From contig NZ_JAGHMF010000003.1 in assembly GCF_017741815.1 (NCBI RefSeq), forward strand, positions 372,001 to 436,000: a DNA stretch of 64,000 nucleotides. The letters are read 5' to 3'. The notes beneath the pieces were generated by a model. The model saw only the letters and a program-made list of their open reading frames with translations. It did not search any database and was not told where the DNA came from. This document shows positions 18,655 through 26,902 of this stretch, piece after piece. The stretch comes from Rhizobium sp. 16-488-2b (lineage in GTDB: Bacteria; Pseudomonadota; Alphaproteobacteria; Rhizobiales; Rhizobiaceae). The position numbers were made by a program, and so were the translations under genes. Within the stretch, counting starts at the first letter, position 1. The number at the start of each line of letters is the position of its first letter.

Positions 18655-19545
18655 ATGACCAGCATTCTCACGAACAATTCCGCAATGGCAGCGCTGCAGA
18701 CGCTCCGTAGCGTCAACAGCAACCTCTCGGACACTCAGAGCGCTGTGTCGTCTGGTCTTCGCGTCGGCAAGGCTGCTGACAATGCCGCCTATTGGTCGAT
18801 CGCAACGACCATGAAGTCCGACAACGGCGCTCTCTCCGCCGTTTCCGACGCTCTCGGCATGGGCGCCGCCAAGGTCGATACGGCCTACACCGCCGTTCAG
18901 AGCTCGATCGACGTCGTATCCGAGATCAAGGCCAAGCTCGTTGCTGCGACTGAAGACGGCGTCGACAAAGCTAAGATCAATGACGAAATCAAGCAGCTGC
19001 AGAAGCAGTTGGAAAGCATTTCGGCATCGGCTTCGTTTAACGGCGAAAACTGGGTATCGGCAGCGACCGTTACCAACACCATGTCTGTTGTCTCGTCCTT
19101 CATTCGTGCGACGAACGGCGTCAGCGTCAGCACTTCCGGCTATGTCTCGACGGCTGCCGATCTCCTGTTCACGGACGATGATGCAGGCATCCTCGACAAG
19201 CCCGGCTCGAACGACGCTGGTGAATCCATCTCGAACTTCAACATCGACAGCACGATGACCAAGGGCGCCATCGACAAGCTGATCACCGACGCTGAAGGCG
19301 CGCTGAAGGACATGACGTCGCTCGGTTCCAAGCTCGGCTCGCTGCAGAAGGGTATCGATCTCCAGACGGACTTCGTCTCCAAGCTCTCGGACTCGATCGA
19401 CTCCGGCGTTGGCCGCCTCGTCGACGCCGACATGGAAGAAGAGTCCAGCAAGCTTTCGGCACTCCAGACTCAGCAGCAGCTCGCTGTTCAGTCGCTGTCG
19501 ATCGCCAACTCCTCTTCGCAGAACATCCTTTCGCTGTTCCGCTAA
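18655..19545 (+). CDS. flaB: Flagellin FlaB
   Basis: Filament subunit of 296 residues, a very close paralog of FlaA: the first ~130 and last ~95 residues differ at only scattered positions, while the centre (about 135-200) is more divergent. It ends in the same LFR. The ATG at 18655 follows an AAGGGGC-like ribosome site; a TTG at 18631 in the same frame would add eight atypical residues. It has its own leader element and its own terminator, so dosage of each flagellin can be set separately. Confidence 0.97.
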   Translation: MTSILTNNSAMAALQTLRSVNSNLSDTQSAVSSGLRVGKAADNAAYWSIATTMKSDNGALSAVSDALGMGAAKVDTAYTAVQSSIDVVSEIKAKLVAATEDGVDKAKINDEIKQLQKQLESISASASFNGENWVSAATVTNTMSVVSSFIRATNGVSVSTSGYVSTAADLLFTDDDAGILDKPGSNDAGESISNFNIDSTMTKGAIDKLITDAEGALKDMTSLGSKLGSLQKGIDLQTDFVSKLSDSIDSGVGRLVDADMEEESSKLSALQTQQQLAVQSLSIANSSSQNILSLFR

Positions 19546-19604
19546 GATCGCCGGCGCCAGGCGCCAGCATTGGAATACACCGCCGCTTCGGCGGGTGGTT
19601 TTCG

Positions 19605-19635
19605 AAAGTCGCGCTCTCCGGAGCGCGGCTTTTTT
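19605..19635 (+). terminator. Terminator after flaB
   Basis: A 12-base stem (19605-19616 with 19621-19632; one G-U) around TCCG, running into a T stretch to 19635. A smaller GC hairpin at about 19581-19596 precedes it. Confidence 0.85.
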
Positions 19636-19721
19636 ATTGGCGTTAACTTTTTGTTAACCAAACTCATGTCTTGTGGCCATCATTAAACGGTATGTTAACC
19701 AAGCTTAAGAAGCGGTTAGCA

Positions 19722-19767
19722 GGCATGAGGCTGATGAACCGTTCCCGGCGGCAGACCGGGATGTCCC
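19722..19767 (+). promoter_or_regulatory. Flagellin leader element, flaC copy
   Basis: GGCATGAGGCT begins at 19722. TCCCGG (19743-19748) pairs with CCGGGA (19756-19761) around a 7-base loop and is followed by TGTCCCTTC, exactly as in flaB. The right CCGG ends 45 bases before the ATG. The upstream ~70 bases also resemble those of flaB. Confidence 0.65.
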
Positions 19768-19803
19768 TTCTTTCAAAGTTTGCCAACAAGGGGCGCTCTT
19801 TTC

Positions 19804-20712
19804 ATGTCAAGCATTTTGACCAACGTCGCGGCGATGTCCGCACTTCAGACACTCCGTGGCATCAACACAAATCTCGAGACGACACAGGGCAATGTGTCTT
19901 CCGGATATCGCGTCGCCGAAGCCAAGGACAACGCTGCCTACTGGTCGATCGCGACCACGATGCGTTCGGACAACAAGGCTCTTTCAGCCGTCTCCGACGC
20001 GCTCGGCCTGGGTGCCGCGAAGGTCGACACCGCCTATGCCGCCATGGACAACGCCATCAACATCGTCAGCGAAATCAAGGCCAAGGTCGTCGCGGCAACC
20101 GAGAACGGTGTCGATAAGACCAAGATCCAGGACGAGATCGGGCAACTCCAGCAGCAGCTGTTGAGCGTAGCGCAGTCCGCATCCTTCTCCGGCGAGAACT
20201 GGGTGGCCGGCAACGGCACGAAGAGCGTTGTTTCGTCCTTTGTTCGCGGCGCGAACGGCGAGGTTTCTGTTCAGACGACTGATTATAATCTGGACGACAG
20301 CGCCAGCGGAAACGTCCTGTTCGGAATGCAGGCGACCGGCGAAATCGACACCACGACCGGCGTCATTGGCTCGGAATACGGCACTTACGGCTCGATCTTC
20401 AACATGAACATCTCCAATCTGAGCGTGGAAGATCTGAATGCGACGCTTAGCAACGTCGAAACCGGGCTCAGTGCTCTGACAAAGGCCGCGTCGCAGCTGG
20501 GCTCGATATCGACCCGCATCGATCTCCAAGATAGCTTCGTCTCCAATCTCAGCGACTCGATCGATTCAGGTGTCGGCCGTCTCGTCGATGCCGATATGGA
20601 AGAGGAATCGAGCAGGTTGACCGCGCTTCAGACCCAGCAGCAGCTGGCGATCCAGTCGCTGTCGATCGCCAATTCCAGCGCCCAGAACGTCCTCACCCTG
20701 TTCCAGAACTAA
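19804..20712 (+). CDS. flaC: Flagellin FlaC
   Basis: Filament subunit of 302 residues. The termini are conserved (ALQTLRGINTNLETTQGNV, GYRVAEAKDNAAYWSIATTM; GVGRLVDADMEEESSRL) but more diverged from FlaA/FlaB than those two are from each other. The end is TLFQN rather than SLFR. The ATG at 19804 matches the start of the paralogs; the upstream in-frame extension to 19780 is rejected. By rhizobial convention this locus may be called flaC or flaD. Confidence 0.95.
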   Translation: MSSILTNVAAMSALQTLRGINTNLETTQGNVSSGYRVAEAKDNAAYWSIATTMRSDNKALSAVSDALGLGAAKVDTAYAAMDNAINIVSEIKAKVVAATENGVDKTKIQDEIGQLQQQLLSVAQSASFSGENWVAGNGTKSVVSSFVRGANGEVSVQTTDYNLDDSASGNVLFGMQATGEIDTTTGVIGSEYGTYGSIFNMNISNLSVEDLNATLSNVETGLSALTKAASQLGSISTRIDLQDSFVSNLSDSIDSGVGRLVDADMEEESSRLTALQTQQQLAIQSLSIANSSAQNVLTLFQN

Positions 20713-20761
20713 GCTGGTTCACCGGCGTCGCGAACGCCGCGAGGACAATCGCCAAAGCTAT

Positions 20762-20800
20762 GAAAGCCGTCTCGCCAGACACGGCTTTCTCTTTGTTTTT
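20762..20800 (+). terminator. Probable terminator after flaC
   Basis: A perfect 9-base stem (20762-20770 with 20781-20789), 10-base loop, followed by a T-rich tail interrupted by C and G. Weaker than those after flaA and flaB but in the same place relative to its gene. Confidence 0.65.
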
Positions 20801-20934
20801 GAAAAGAGAATCAAGGTTGCGCGAGGCTTGCGAGACCGTTTGTCGGCTACTTGCGCTGGCTGTAGGCCTTGGTTAACTTCTCTTCAGAATTGATTTGTTT
20901 AGCGACGAGCCGATCGAAAAAAAAACCGGTTGGC

Positions 20935-20981
20935 GGCATGATGCCACGTCTGTCGCTGCCGGCGGTCCGGTCTATCCTCTC
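20935..20981 (+). promoter_or_regulatory. Flagellin leader element, flaD copy (diverged)
   Basis: GGCATGATGCC at 20935-20945 forms GGCA/TGCC. CCGG at 20959-20962 faces CCGG at 20967-20970 with a 4-base loop, followed by a pyrimidine run (TCTATCCTCTCC). The stem is shorter and the distance to ATG is 33 bases, so this copy is the least certain. Confidence 0.45.
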
Positions 20982-21002
20982 CTCTACCATAGAGCTCCCA
21001 AA

Positions 21003-21968
21003 ATGACCTATCGAATCACCAGCTCCGCACAGGTAAACGCTCTCGCCGCATTGCGCATCATCAACAAGGAAGCAGCGACGACCCAGCAGCAGGTATCATC
21101 GGGTATGCGCGTGGAAACGGCAGCGGATGACGCGACCTATTGGTCCTTTGCCAGCGTCCTGCGCTCCGACGGCAGCTCCATGAGCAACATTCACGATGCG
21201 CTCGGCGTCGGCGCCTCGAAGGTCGATACCGCCTATACCGCGATGGACAGTCTTATTGATCAGCTGAGCAGCATCCGCTCGACGCTTGTCAGCGCCAAGG
21301 AAGATGGTGTCGACAAGGAGAAGCTTAACACCACGCTGGAGCAGCTCAAGGTACAGATGCAGACGACGGTTCAGTCGACGAGCATCGCCGGCGAAAACTG
21401 GCTGCTCAACCAGGATCCGACCCTGACCACCTCGCGTTCGGTGATCGGCGGCTTTACGCGCGCACCGAGCGGCGAGTACCAGCCGCAGAACATCACCTTC
21501 CCGGCCGACCAGACCGTCATGATCGACACCAACAACGCCAATCGTGGCCTGCTGACCAAGACCGTCGATGCCAGCAGCTTGAACAACACCGGTTCGACCG
21601 CCCCGCGCAACTACTATCTTCTGAGTGCTGGATCGGTCACCGGCGCCGATGGCGACGAGATCAAGCTCGGCAGCAACACCACGACAGAGCAGGTCAATGA
21701 CATGATGGCTGTTGTCGATAATCTTCTCTCGACTTTGACCACGACCGCGGCCGGCCTCGGCACCATGAGCGCCCGCATCAACGACCGCATCGACTACACC
21801 GCCAACATGGCCGATATCATCGAGAAGAATGTCGGTGCGCTCGTCGATACGGATATGGATGAAGCCTCCGTGCGCCAGAAGGCGCTGGAGACCCAGCAGA
21901 AGATGGGCGTGCAGGCCGTCTCCATCCTTAATACGGTTGCCAGCAAGGTCCTCGTTCTGCTGCAGTAA
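21003..21968 (+). CDS. flaD: Divergent flagellin FlaD
   Basis: Fourth flagellin, 321 residues, with recognisable termini (SAQVNALAALRIINKEAATT, SSGMRVETAADDATYWSFAS; NVGALVDTDMDEASVRQKAL, ETQQKMGVQAVSILNTVAS). The centre is longer than in FlaA-C (about residues 130-225) and the C-terminal residues are VLLQ instead of SLFR. An upstream in-frame stretch from 20895 overlaps the leader element and is not flagellin-like; the ATG at 21003 is preferred. Probably a minor filament subunit. Confidence 0.93.
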   Translation: MTYRITSSAQVNALAALRIINKEAATTQQQVSSGMRVETAADDATYWSFASVLRSDGSSMSNIHDALGVGASKVDTAYTAMDSLIDQLSSIRSTLVSAKEDGVDKEKLNTTLEQLKVQMQTTVQSTSIAGENWLLNQDPTLTTSRSVIGGFTRAPSGEYQPQNITFPADQTVMIDTNNANRGLLTKTVDASSLNNTGSTAPRNYYLLSAGSVTGADGDEIKLGSNTTTEQVNDMMAVVDNLLSTLTTTAAGLGTMSARINDRIDYTANMADIIEKNVGALVDTDMDEASVRQKALETQQKMGVQAVSILNTVASKVLVLLQ

Positions 21969-22135
21969 TCGCGGGCCGCTGTCGAGCGCTGCGTGGCGGC
22001 GCCCTTCATCTTCGCACAAGTTTGGCCTCCTAGGGTGAGGGACAACGGGCGTGGTGAAAAACCGCGCGAAAGATTTGTTTGGTGCAATGTGAGGCGCGGC
22101 ATGTCGCAGGCTTCTGCTGATACGAGGTGGGTTGA

Positions 22136-22771
22136 GTGAGCGCGCTGCTGTCTCGTCTGAAGGACTTCGGCGAACCCGCCGTCGTCGCTCCCCCCGCCGC
22201 GGTTGATACGCCGTTTGCCGACGATTTCGGCGGTTTCGACGACATCGCACCCGAGCCCGTGGTGGATATCGAGGCGGAACGCCGCGACGCAAACGCCATG
22301 GGCGAGGCCAAGGCGACCGCCGAACTCACCGAGAAATTCGAGGCCGAGGCGCAGACCGTGGCCCTCGTTCACCAGCGCGAGATTGAAGAGCTTCGCAACA
22401 AGTACGAGACCGAGATCGCCGAGCTTGTCGCTTCGCGGATCAAGGCGATCTCCACCGAGGTCGCGGATCTCGTCAGCGCAACGGTCGCCCGCACGCTGGC
22501 GCCCGTCCTAACCGAAGCGCTGGCCGAAAAGGCCGCCGTCGAACTGGCCGCGCAGCTTCGCGATGCGGTTCTTGAGGGCGAGACCGGCACGATCACGGTC
22601 AAGGGTCCGGAAGCGCTTTTCAACATCTTGAAGAACGAACTTGGCGAGAAGGCAGATCTGCTGCGCCACCACGAGAACGACGATATCGACCTGATCGCCG
22701 AGTTTGATGACTCGGTACTCGTAACCCGCATGTCTGCCTGGGCGGCGAGCGTCAAGAAAGTCCTGGAATGA
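22136..22771 (+). CDS. FliH-like export accessory protein (candidate)
   Basis: A 211-residue protein between the flagellins and motB. Layout: N-terminal ~45 residues disordered (Pro/Ala/Asp), a helical coiled coil at about 50-110 (ATAELTEKFEAEAQTVALVH), then an alpha/beta C-terminal domain with GETGTITVKGPEALFNILKN and DIDLIAEFDDSVLVTRMSAW. This order (flexible start, long helix, compact end with paired strands) is that of FliH/F1F0-type stators that regulate FliI. The start is GTG after GAGGTGGG. Its end overlaps motB by 4 bases. The FliH identity is inference from shape and from the absence of another FliH in the locus. Confidence 0.6.
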   Translation: MSALLSRLKDFGEPAVVAPPAAVDTPFADDFGGFDDIAPEPVVDIEAERRDANAMGEAKATAELTEKFEAEAQTVALVHQREIEELRNKYETEIAELVASRIKAISTEVADLVSATVARTLAPVLTEALAEKAAVELAAQLRDAVLEGETGTITVKGPEALFNILKNELGEKADLLRHHENDDIDLIAEFDDSVLVTRMSAWAASVKKVLE

Positions 22772-24027
22772 GCGACAGCGAAAATCACCATCACGGCAAG
22801 AACGAGGTCATCATCATCAAGCGACATGGTGGTGGCGATCACGATGGCGCCCATGGTGGCGCCTGGAAAATCGCCTATGCCGACTTCATGACTGCGCTGA
22901 TGGCGTTCTTCCTCGTCATGTGGCTGGTCAATGCCGCCAACGAGGAGACCAAGGCCTCCGTCGCCACCTATTTCAACCCGATCAAGCTCTCGGACGAAAA
23001 GCCAACCGAGAAGGGCTTGAAGAAGCCGGTCGATCAGGCGGATGGGCAGGAGAAGGCCGACAAGTCGAAGGAAAAAGAGGACCAGCCGAACCAGGGCGCG
23101 TCCGCTGCCAGCGGCGAGGATGAAACCTCGACTTCAGGCGACCAGAAGAACTATTCCGAAGCGGACTTCTTCGAGAACCCCTATTCGGTTCTGGCTGAAA
23201 TCGCCCAGGAAGTAGGCCAGCAGGCAAACGTCAGCGCCAAGGGCGAGGGCGGTGCCGCTGATTCCGGCCCCGCGACCGGCGCCGATGGCGGTGAAGCCTA
23301 TCGCGATCCTTTCGATCCCGATTTCTGGACGAAGCAGATCGAGGTGACGCGCGCCGACAAGACGCAGCCGGACGATCCCGCCAAGCAGGCGATCGAGCTC
23401 GCCAAGGCCGAAGACGCGAAGGCTGAGCAGGCCGAGGCCAAGCCGGCTGACGCCGAGAAGCCGGAAGCGGCGGACAAGGCCACCGACAAGACGAAGGACA
23501 AGACCGCGGACAAGGATGGCATCGCGCCTGACACGCAGACCGCTGAGCAAAAGGCTGTCGAGCAGCAGCAGGAAGCCAAGGATCTCCAGCAGCAGATCGC
23601 CCAGCAGATCGGCGGTATCGCCGGCAAGCTGGCCGAAGGCCTGACGGTGACGCCTGCCGAAGGTGGCCTATTGGTCAGCATTTCCGACCAGAGCGACGAT
23701 TCCATGTTCAACGTCGGCTCCGCCGTGCCGCGCCGGGAAATGGTGCTTGCGATGCAGAAGATCGGCGAGGTGCTGAAGGAGAAGAATGGTGTCGTTGCCA
23801 TTCGCGGACATACCGACGGCCGTCAGTACAAGGGCGAGAACGAGAACTGGCGCCTTTCGATGGATCGTGCCCAGGCCGCCTATTACATGATGGTGCGCGG
23901 CGGGCTCGATGAGAAGCGCGTCTCCCAGGTCTCCGGCTTCGCTGATCGCAAGCTCAAGGATGCTGCAGATCCGTATGACGCCTCCAACCGCCGTATCGAA
24001 ATTCTTCTCCAGGCCGATCAGGGATAA
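22768..24027 (+). CDS. motB: MotB, peptidoglycan-anchored stator subunit
   Basis: Stator subunit that carries the proton-binding aspartate and anchors the motor to the wall. It is 419 residues: a His-rich start, the membrane helix at about 37-58 with Asp39 (AWKIAYADFMTALMAFFLVM), and a very long Glu/Lys/Asp/Ala-rich periplasmic linker (about 70-280). The OmpA-type peptidoglycan domain lies at about 310-415 (AIRGHTDGRQYKGENENWRL, RVSQVSGFADR, NRRIEILL). It is longer than enterobacterial MotB (about 308) because of the linker. It is followed 3 bases later by motC. Confidence 0.97.
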   Translation: MSDSENHHHGKNEVIIIKRHGGGDHDGAHGGAWKIAYADFMTALMAFFLVMWLVNAANEETKASVATYFNPIKLSDEKPTEKGLKKPVDQADGQEKADKSKEKEDQPNQGASAASGEDETSTSGDQKNYSEADFFENPYSVLAEIAQEVGQQANVSAKGEGGAADSGPATGADGGEAYRDPFDPDFWTKQIEVTRADKTQPDDPAKQAIELAKAEDAKAEQAEAKPADAEKPEAADKATDKTKDKTADKDGIAPDTQTAEQKAVEQQQEAKDLQQQIAQQIGGIAGKLAEGLTVTPAEGGLLVSISDQSDDSMFNVGSAVPRREMVLAMQKIGEVLKEKNGVVAIRGHTDGRQYKGENENWRLSMDRAQAAYYMMVRGGLDEKRVSQVSGFADRKLKDAADPYDASNRRIEILLQADQG

Positions 24028-24030
24028 TCC

Positions 24031-25479
24031 ATGAAGCGCCGGCAGCACAGGCATCTCCTGCCCCTCGCTTTCAGCCTTGCGCTGACGGCGACTGGCGTCG
24101 TGCGCGCGGAAGACGCCGCGCCGCCCGCCGCCCATGCCGAGACGCCGGCCACCGGACATGGCGAGACGTCGGCAGGGCATGGCGAGACGCCTGCACCTGC
24201 CGCAGCGGAAGCCCCTGCTGCCGCGCATGGCGCTGCAACATCCACGGCCGAGGCGCTGCCTGTTACGCCGCAGGACGATGGCGGCGACACCGTACCCTAC
24301 AAGATGCTGCGCTCCCTGCAGTTCGTGCAGGATTCCGTCGTGCTTGGAGACCATTCCGCCAGTGAGATGCAGCGCTTCATGCTCGGCACCATCGACAAGC
24401 GCCTGCGCGCTGTCGATCCCGCGGTGTTCGATGACGATCGCAACGTCGATGCCGCATTGATCTACGCCATGAGCGGCGGCAATCCGCAGACGCTCGAGTA
24501 TCTGGTGGCGCGCGATGTCAATGGCTACTTCGACAACCGCGTGACCGACATCCTGCGCAAGTATCTGAGCGGCAAGGGCCTCCTCGTCGCCAAGACACTG
24601 GTGGACATGGCGCAGGAGTACAAGGACAAGAAGATCGGCCCCTATCTAGCGCTCGTCGGCGGCAATGTCACGATTGCCAAGAGCCCGGAAGAGGCGCTGA
24701 AGCTTTACGATCTTGCGCGTCTCAATGCGCCCGGTACCATCATCGAGGAAGCCGCCCTGCGTCGCTCGGTCGCGATCTGCGTCGATAAGGGGATGGTGGA
24801 TCAGGGGATGGAATATTCCCAGCGCTATATCCGTCGCTTCCTCCATTCGCCCTATGCCAGCCAGTTCGCCGATCTCTTCGTGAAGCTGCTTGTCGATCAC
24901 GATCATGATGTGAAGCCGGATGACGTCATCGGCATCCTGTCCTTCATGGATGACGCGCGTCAGCGGGAAATCTACCTGCGAATCGCGCGCGCCGCCGCGA
25001 TCGCGGGCAAGGGCGAACTCGCCCGCATGGCCGCCGGCCGCGCGCAGGCATTGTCGGGTGATAACAACAACGCCTTCGGCGCACTGGCCGATTTCTACGG
25101 CGGCATGGCCGCGATCCCGACGGACAAGATCGATACCGCCGCTCGCGATATTTCGACGATCGCCGACAAGGCGCTTTCGCCGCGCGACCAGATACTGCGG
25201 GCTGCCGCGCGCTCAGTGGCTGAGCAGGTGCTCCGACAACCAGACGCTGCAAGCCTGACGCAAGGCTCTGCTAATACACCAGATGGTCAAGAAGCCAGTT
25301 CTGAACAGACGGCCGGGGGAGGATCGGCCGGAGAGGGGGCGGTTTTCGACGCCGCACCGGCGGCCGGATCGCAGTCAGCTGATCTACAGAACACCGACCC
25401 CGCATTCAGCTCATTTGTGACCTCAAGCCGCTCTCAGCTGGATGAGATCGACGGCCTTTTGAACAAAGAAAGCAATTGA
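24031..25479 (+). CDS. motC: MotC, periplasmic stator accessory protein
   Basis: Rhizobial periplasmic protein that binds MotB and is required for torque. It is 482 residues with a signal peptide (basic start, cut near VVRA, residue 27). A low-complexity Ala/His region with three GHGET units (about 35-75) follows, then a mostly helical, TPR/SLR-like body with SGGNPQTLEYLVARDVNGYF and NAPGTIIEEAALRRSVAICV. The C-terminal tail (400-482) is Ala/Gly/Ser-rich. It sits between motB (3 bases) and fliK (1 base). Its chaperone MotE is encoded at 12584. Confidence 0.93.
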   Translation: MKRRQHRHLLPLAFSLALTATGVVRAEDAAPPAAHAETPATGHGETSAGHGETPAPAAAEAPAAAHGAATSTAEALPVTPQDDGGDTVPYKMLRSLQFVQDSVVLGDHSASEMQRFMLGTIDKRLRAVDPAVFDDDRNVDAALIYAMSGGNPQTLEYLVARDVNGYFDNRVTDILRKYLSGKGLLVAKTLVDMAQEYKDKKIGPYLALVGGNVTIAKSPEEALKLYDLARLNAPGTIIEEAALRRSVAICVDKGMVDQGMEYSQRYIRRFLHSPYASQFADLFVKLLVDHDHDVKPDDVIGILSFMDDARQREIYLRIARAAAIAGKGELARMAAGRAQALSGDNNNAFGALADFYGGMAAIPTDKIDTAARDISTIADKALSPRDQILRAAARSVAEQVLRQPDAASLTQGSANTPDGQEASSEQTAGGGSAGEGAVFDAAPAAGSQSADLQNTDPAFSSFVTSSRSQLDEIDGLLNKESN

Positions 25480-25480
25480 C

Positions 25481-26902
25481 ATGATGGATATCAGCGTTCC
25501 GGCCGGAGCCGCAGATGCCGCCGCCGGCGCCAAGGCCAGCCGGCCCGCCGGCAAGGGTTCGGATACGGACGGCAGCGGCGGTTTCTCGGACGTCCTGAAC
25601 AAAGCCAACGCCAATTCCGATCGCAACCAGGGCGCCAAGGCCGATGGCCAGCAGCCGTCGGGCACTGCCGATGGCGGCAATGGCGCCGTTGGCTCGGCGC
25701 CGCACCGGCAGAACCCGAAGGCTGTGATCGATCTCGGCAACTCGGCCGCACTGGCGCAGGCGGAAGCCGATGCGACGGCGGCCAATGCCGGCAAGGACGT
25801 TCAAAAGACGGGCCGGGTCGATATCAAGTCGCTGCGCAAGCAGATTGACGATACAAAGGTCGATGGTGCGGCCGAAGACGTTGCCGACAAGATCGCCGCG
25901 CCGACATCCAAGGACGACAAGACAGGCAAACCGGTCAAGACCGAGGCCAAGCCCGGAGCGGCCGACGACAGTGCTGTCTCTGACGTCCTGAGCATGCTCG
26001 GAAACGCGCCTGTCGATAGCGCATCGGTCGCCGCTGCGGCATTGTTCGGACAGAAGGCGCAGGATACCGCGCCCACTGACGCCAAGGACAAGTCTTCCGG
26101 CAAGCAGAAGACCAAGGGTGACGCCGTCGCTGATGTTGCCAGCGCCTTGACCTCGGCCACCGACGCCGCGTCCGACGTGGATATGCCTGGCGCGACCCCG
26201 GCCGGTGATACGGTTGGTCAGACCTTCCGGCTGACGCGTGCAGACAGCCGTGGCACGTCCATGGACATGCATCTCGGCATCGAGAAGGATGCGGCCGACG
26301 TTGGCGGAAAGGCGAACGTCGAGACGGTCACGATCCTCGATTCCCGCCGCTATATCGGCCTGGCGCAGAATACGAACTCCGCGGCCGTGACGGCGGCGAT
26401 CGCCGGCGACAAGGAATGGGCGCATGCCATGCAGGCGTCGTCGTCCCTGTCGAACGCTGCTGAGCTCAGCAGCACCGGCAAGGTCGTCAACACGCTCAAG
26501 ATCCAGATGAATCCCATCGATCTCGGCCTCGTCACCGCGACGCTGCGGCTGCAGGGCGATACGCTGAATGTCGACCTCAAGGTCGAGACAGCAGCCGCCT
26601 ACCGGCAGCTGAGAGAAGACCACACGAAGATGCTGGAGTCTCTGCGCAGCCAGGGCTACGCCATTGACGGCGTGAGCGTCAGCATGGCGCCCGTGGCCAA
26701 CACCGATACCAGCAGCCAGACGAACGCCCAGAGCGGCTCGCAGCAGGGCTCTGCCCAGGGGCAGGGCGGCGAGGCGCGTGAGCGTCAGAAACAAACGGGG
26801 CAGCGCAGTGCAGGGGGCTTCAATGTTACAGGTGAGAGCGACGCTACGAGCGCTTCTTCTGGCTCCTCTGGCAGCGGCGGCACTGGCGACGTATACCTCT
26901 GA
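25481..26902 (+). CDS. fliK: FliK (rhizobial MotD), hook-length control protein
   Basis: Secreted ruler that sets hook length and triggers the FlhB switch. It is 473 residues. The N-terminal ~310 are flexible and rich in Ala, Lys, Asp and Gly, as in FliK rulers. The C-terminal hook-length domain (about 320-415) has VNTLKIQMNPIDLGLVTATL and LQGDTLNVDLKVETAAAYRQ. The gene was first named motD in Sinorhizobium. Its last 80 bases overlap, in another frame, the start of the lytic transglycosylase gene, so the tail (Gly/Ser-rich) is dual coding. Confidence 0.93.
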   Translation: MMDISVPAGAADAAAGAKASRPAGKGSDTDGSGGFSDVLNKANANSDRNQGAKADGQQPSGTADGGNGAVGSAPHRQNPKAVIDLGNSAALAQAEADATAANAGKDVQKTGRVDIKSLRKQIDDTKVDGAAEDVADKIAAPTSKDDKTGKPVKTEAKPGAADDSAVSDVLSMLGNAPVDSASVAAAALFGQKAQDTAPTDAKDKSSGKQKTKGDAVADVASALTSATDAASDVDMPGATPAGDTVGQTFRLTRADSRGTSMDMHLGIEKDAADVGGKANVETVTILDSRRYIGLAQNTNSAAVTAAIAGDKEWAHAMQASSSLSNAAELSSTGKVVNTLKIQMNPIDLGLVTATLRLQGDTLNVDLKVETAAAYRQLREDHTKMLESLRSQGYAIDGVSVSMAPVANTDTSSQTNAQSGSQQGSAQGQGGEARERQKQTGQRSAGGFNVTGESDATSASSGSSGSGGTGDVYL

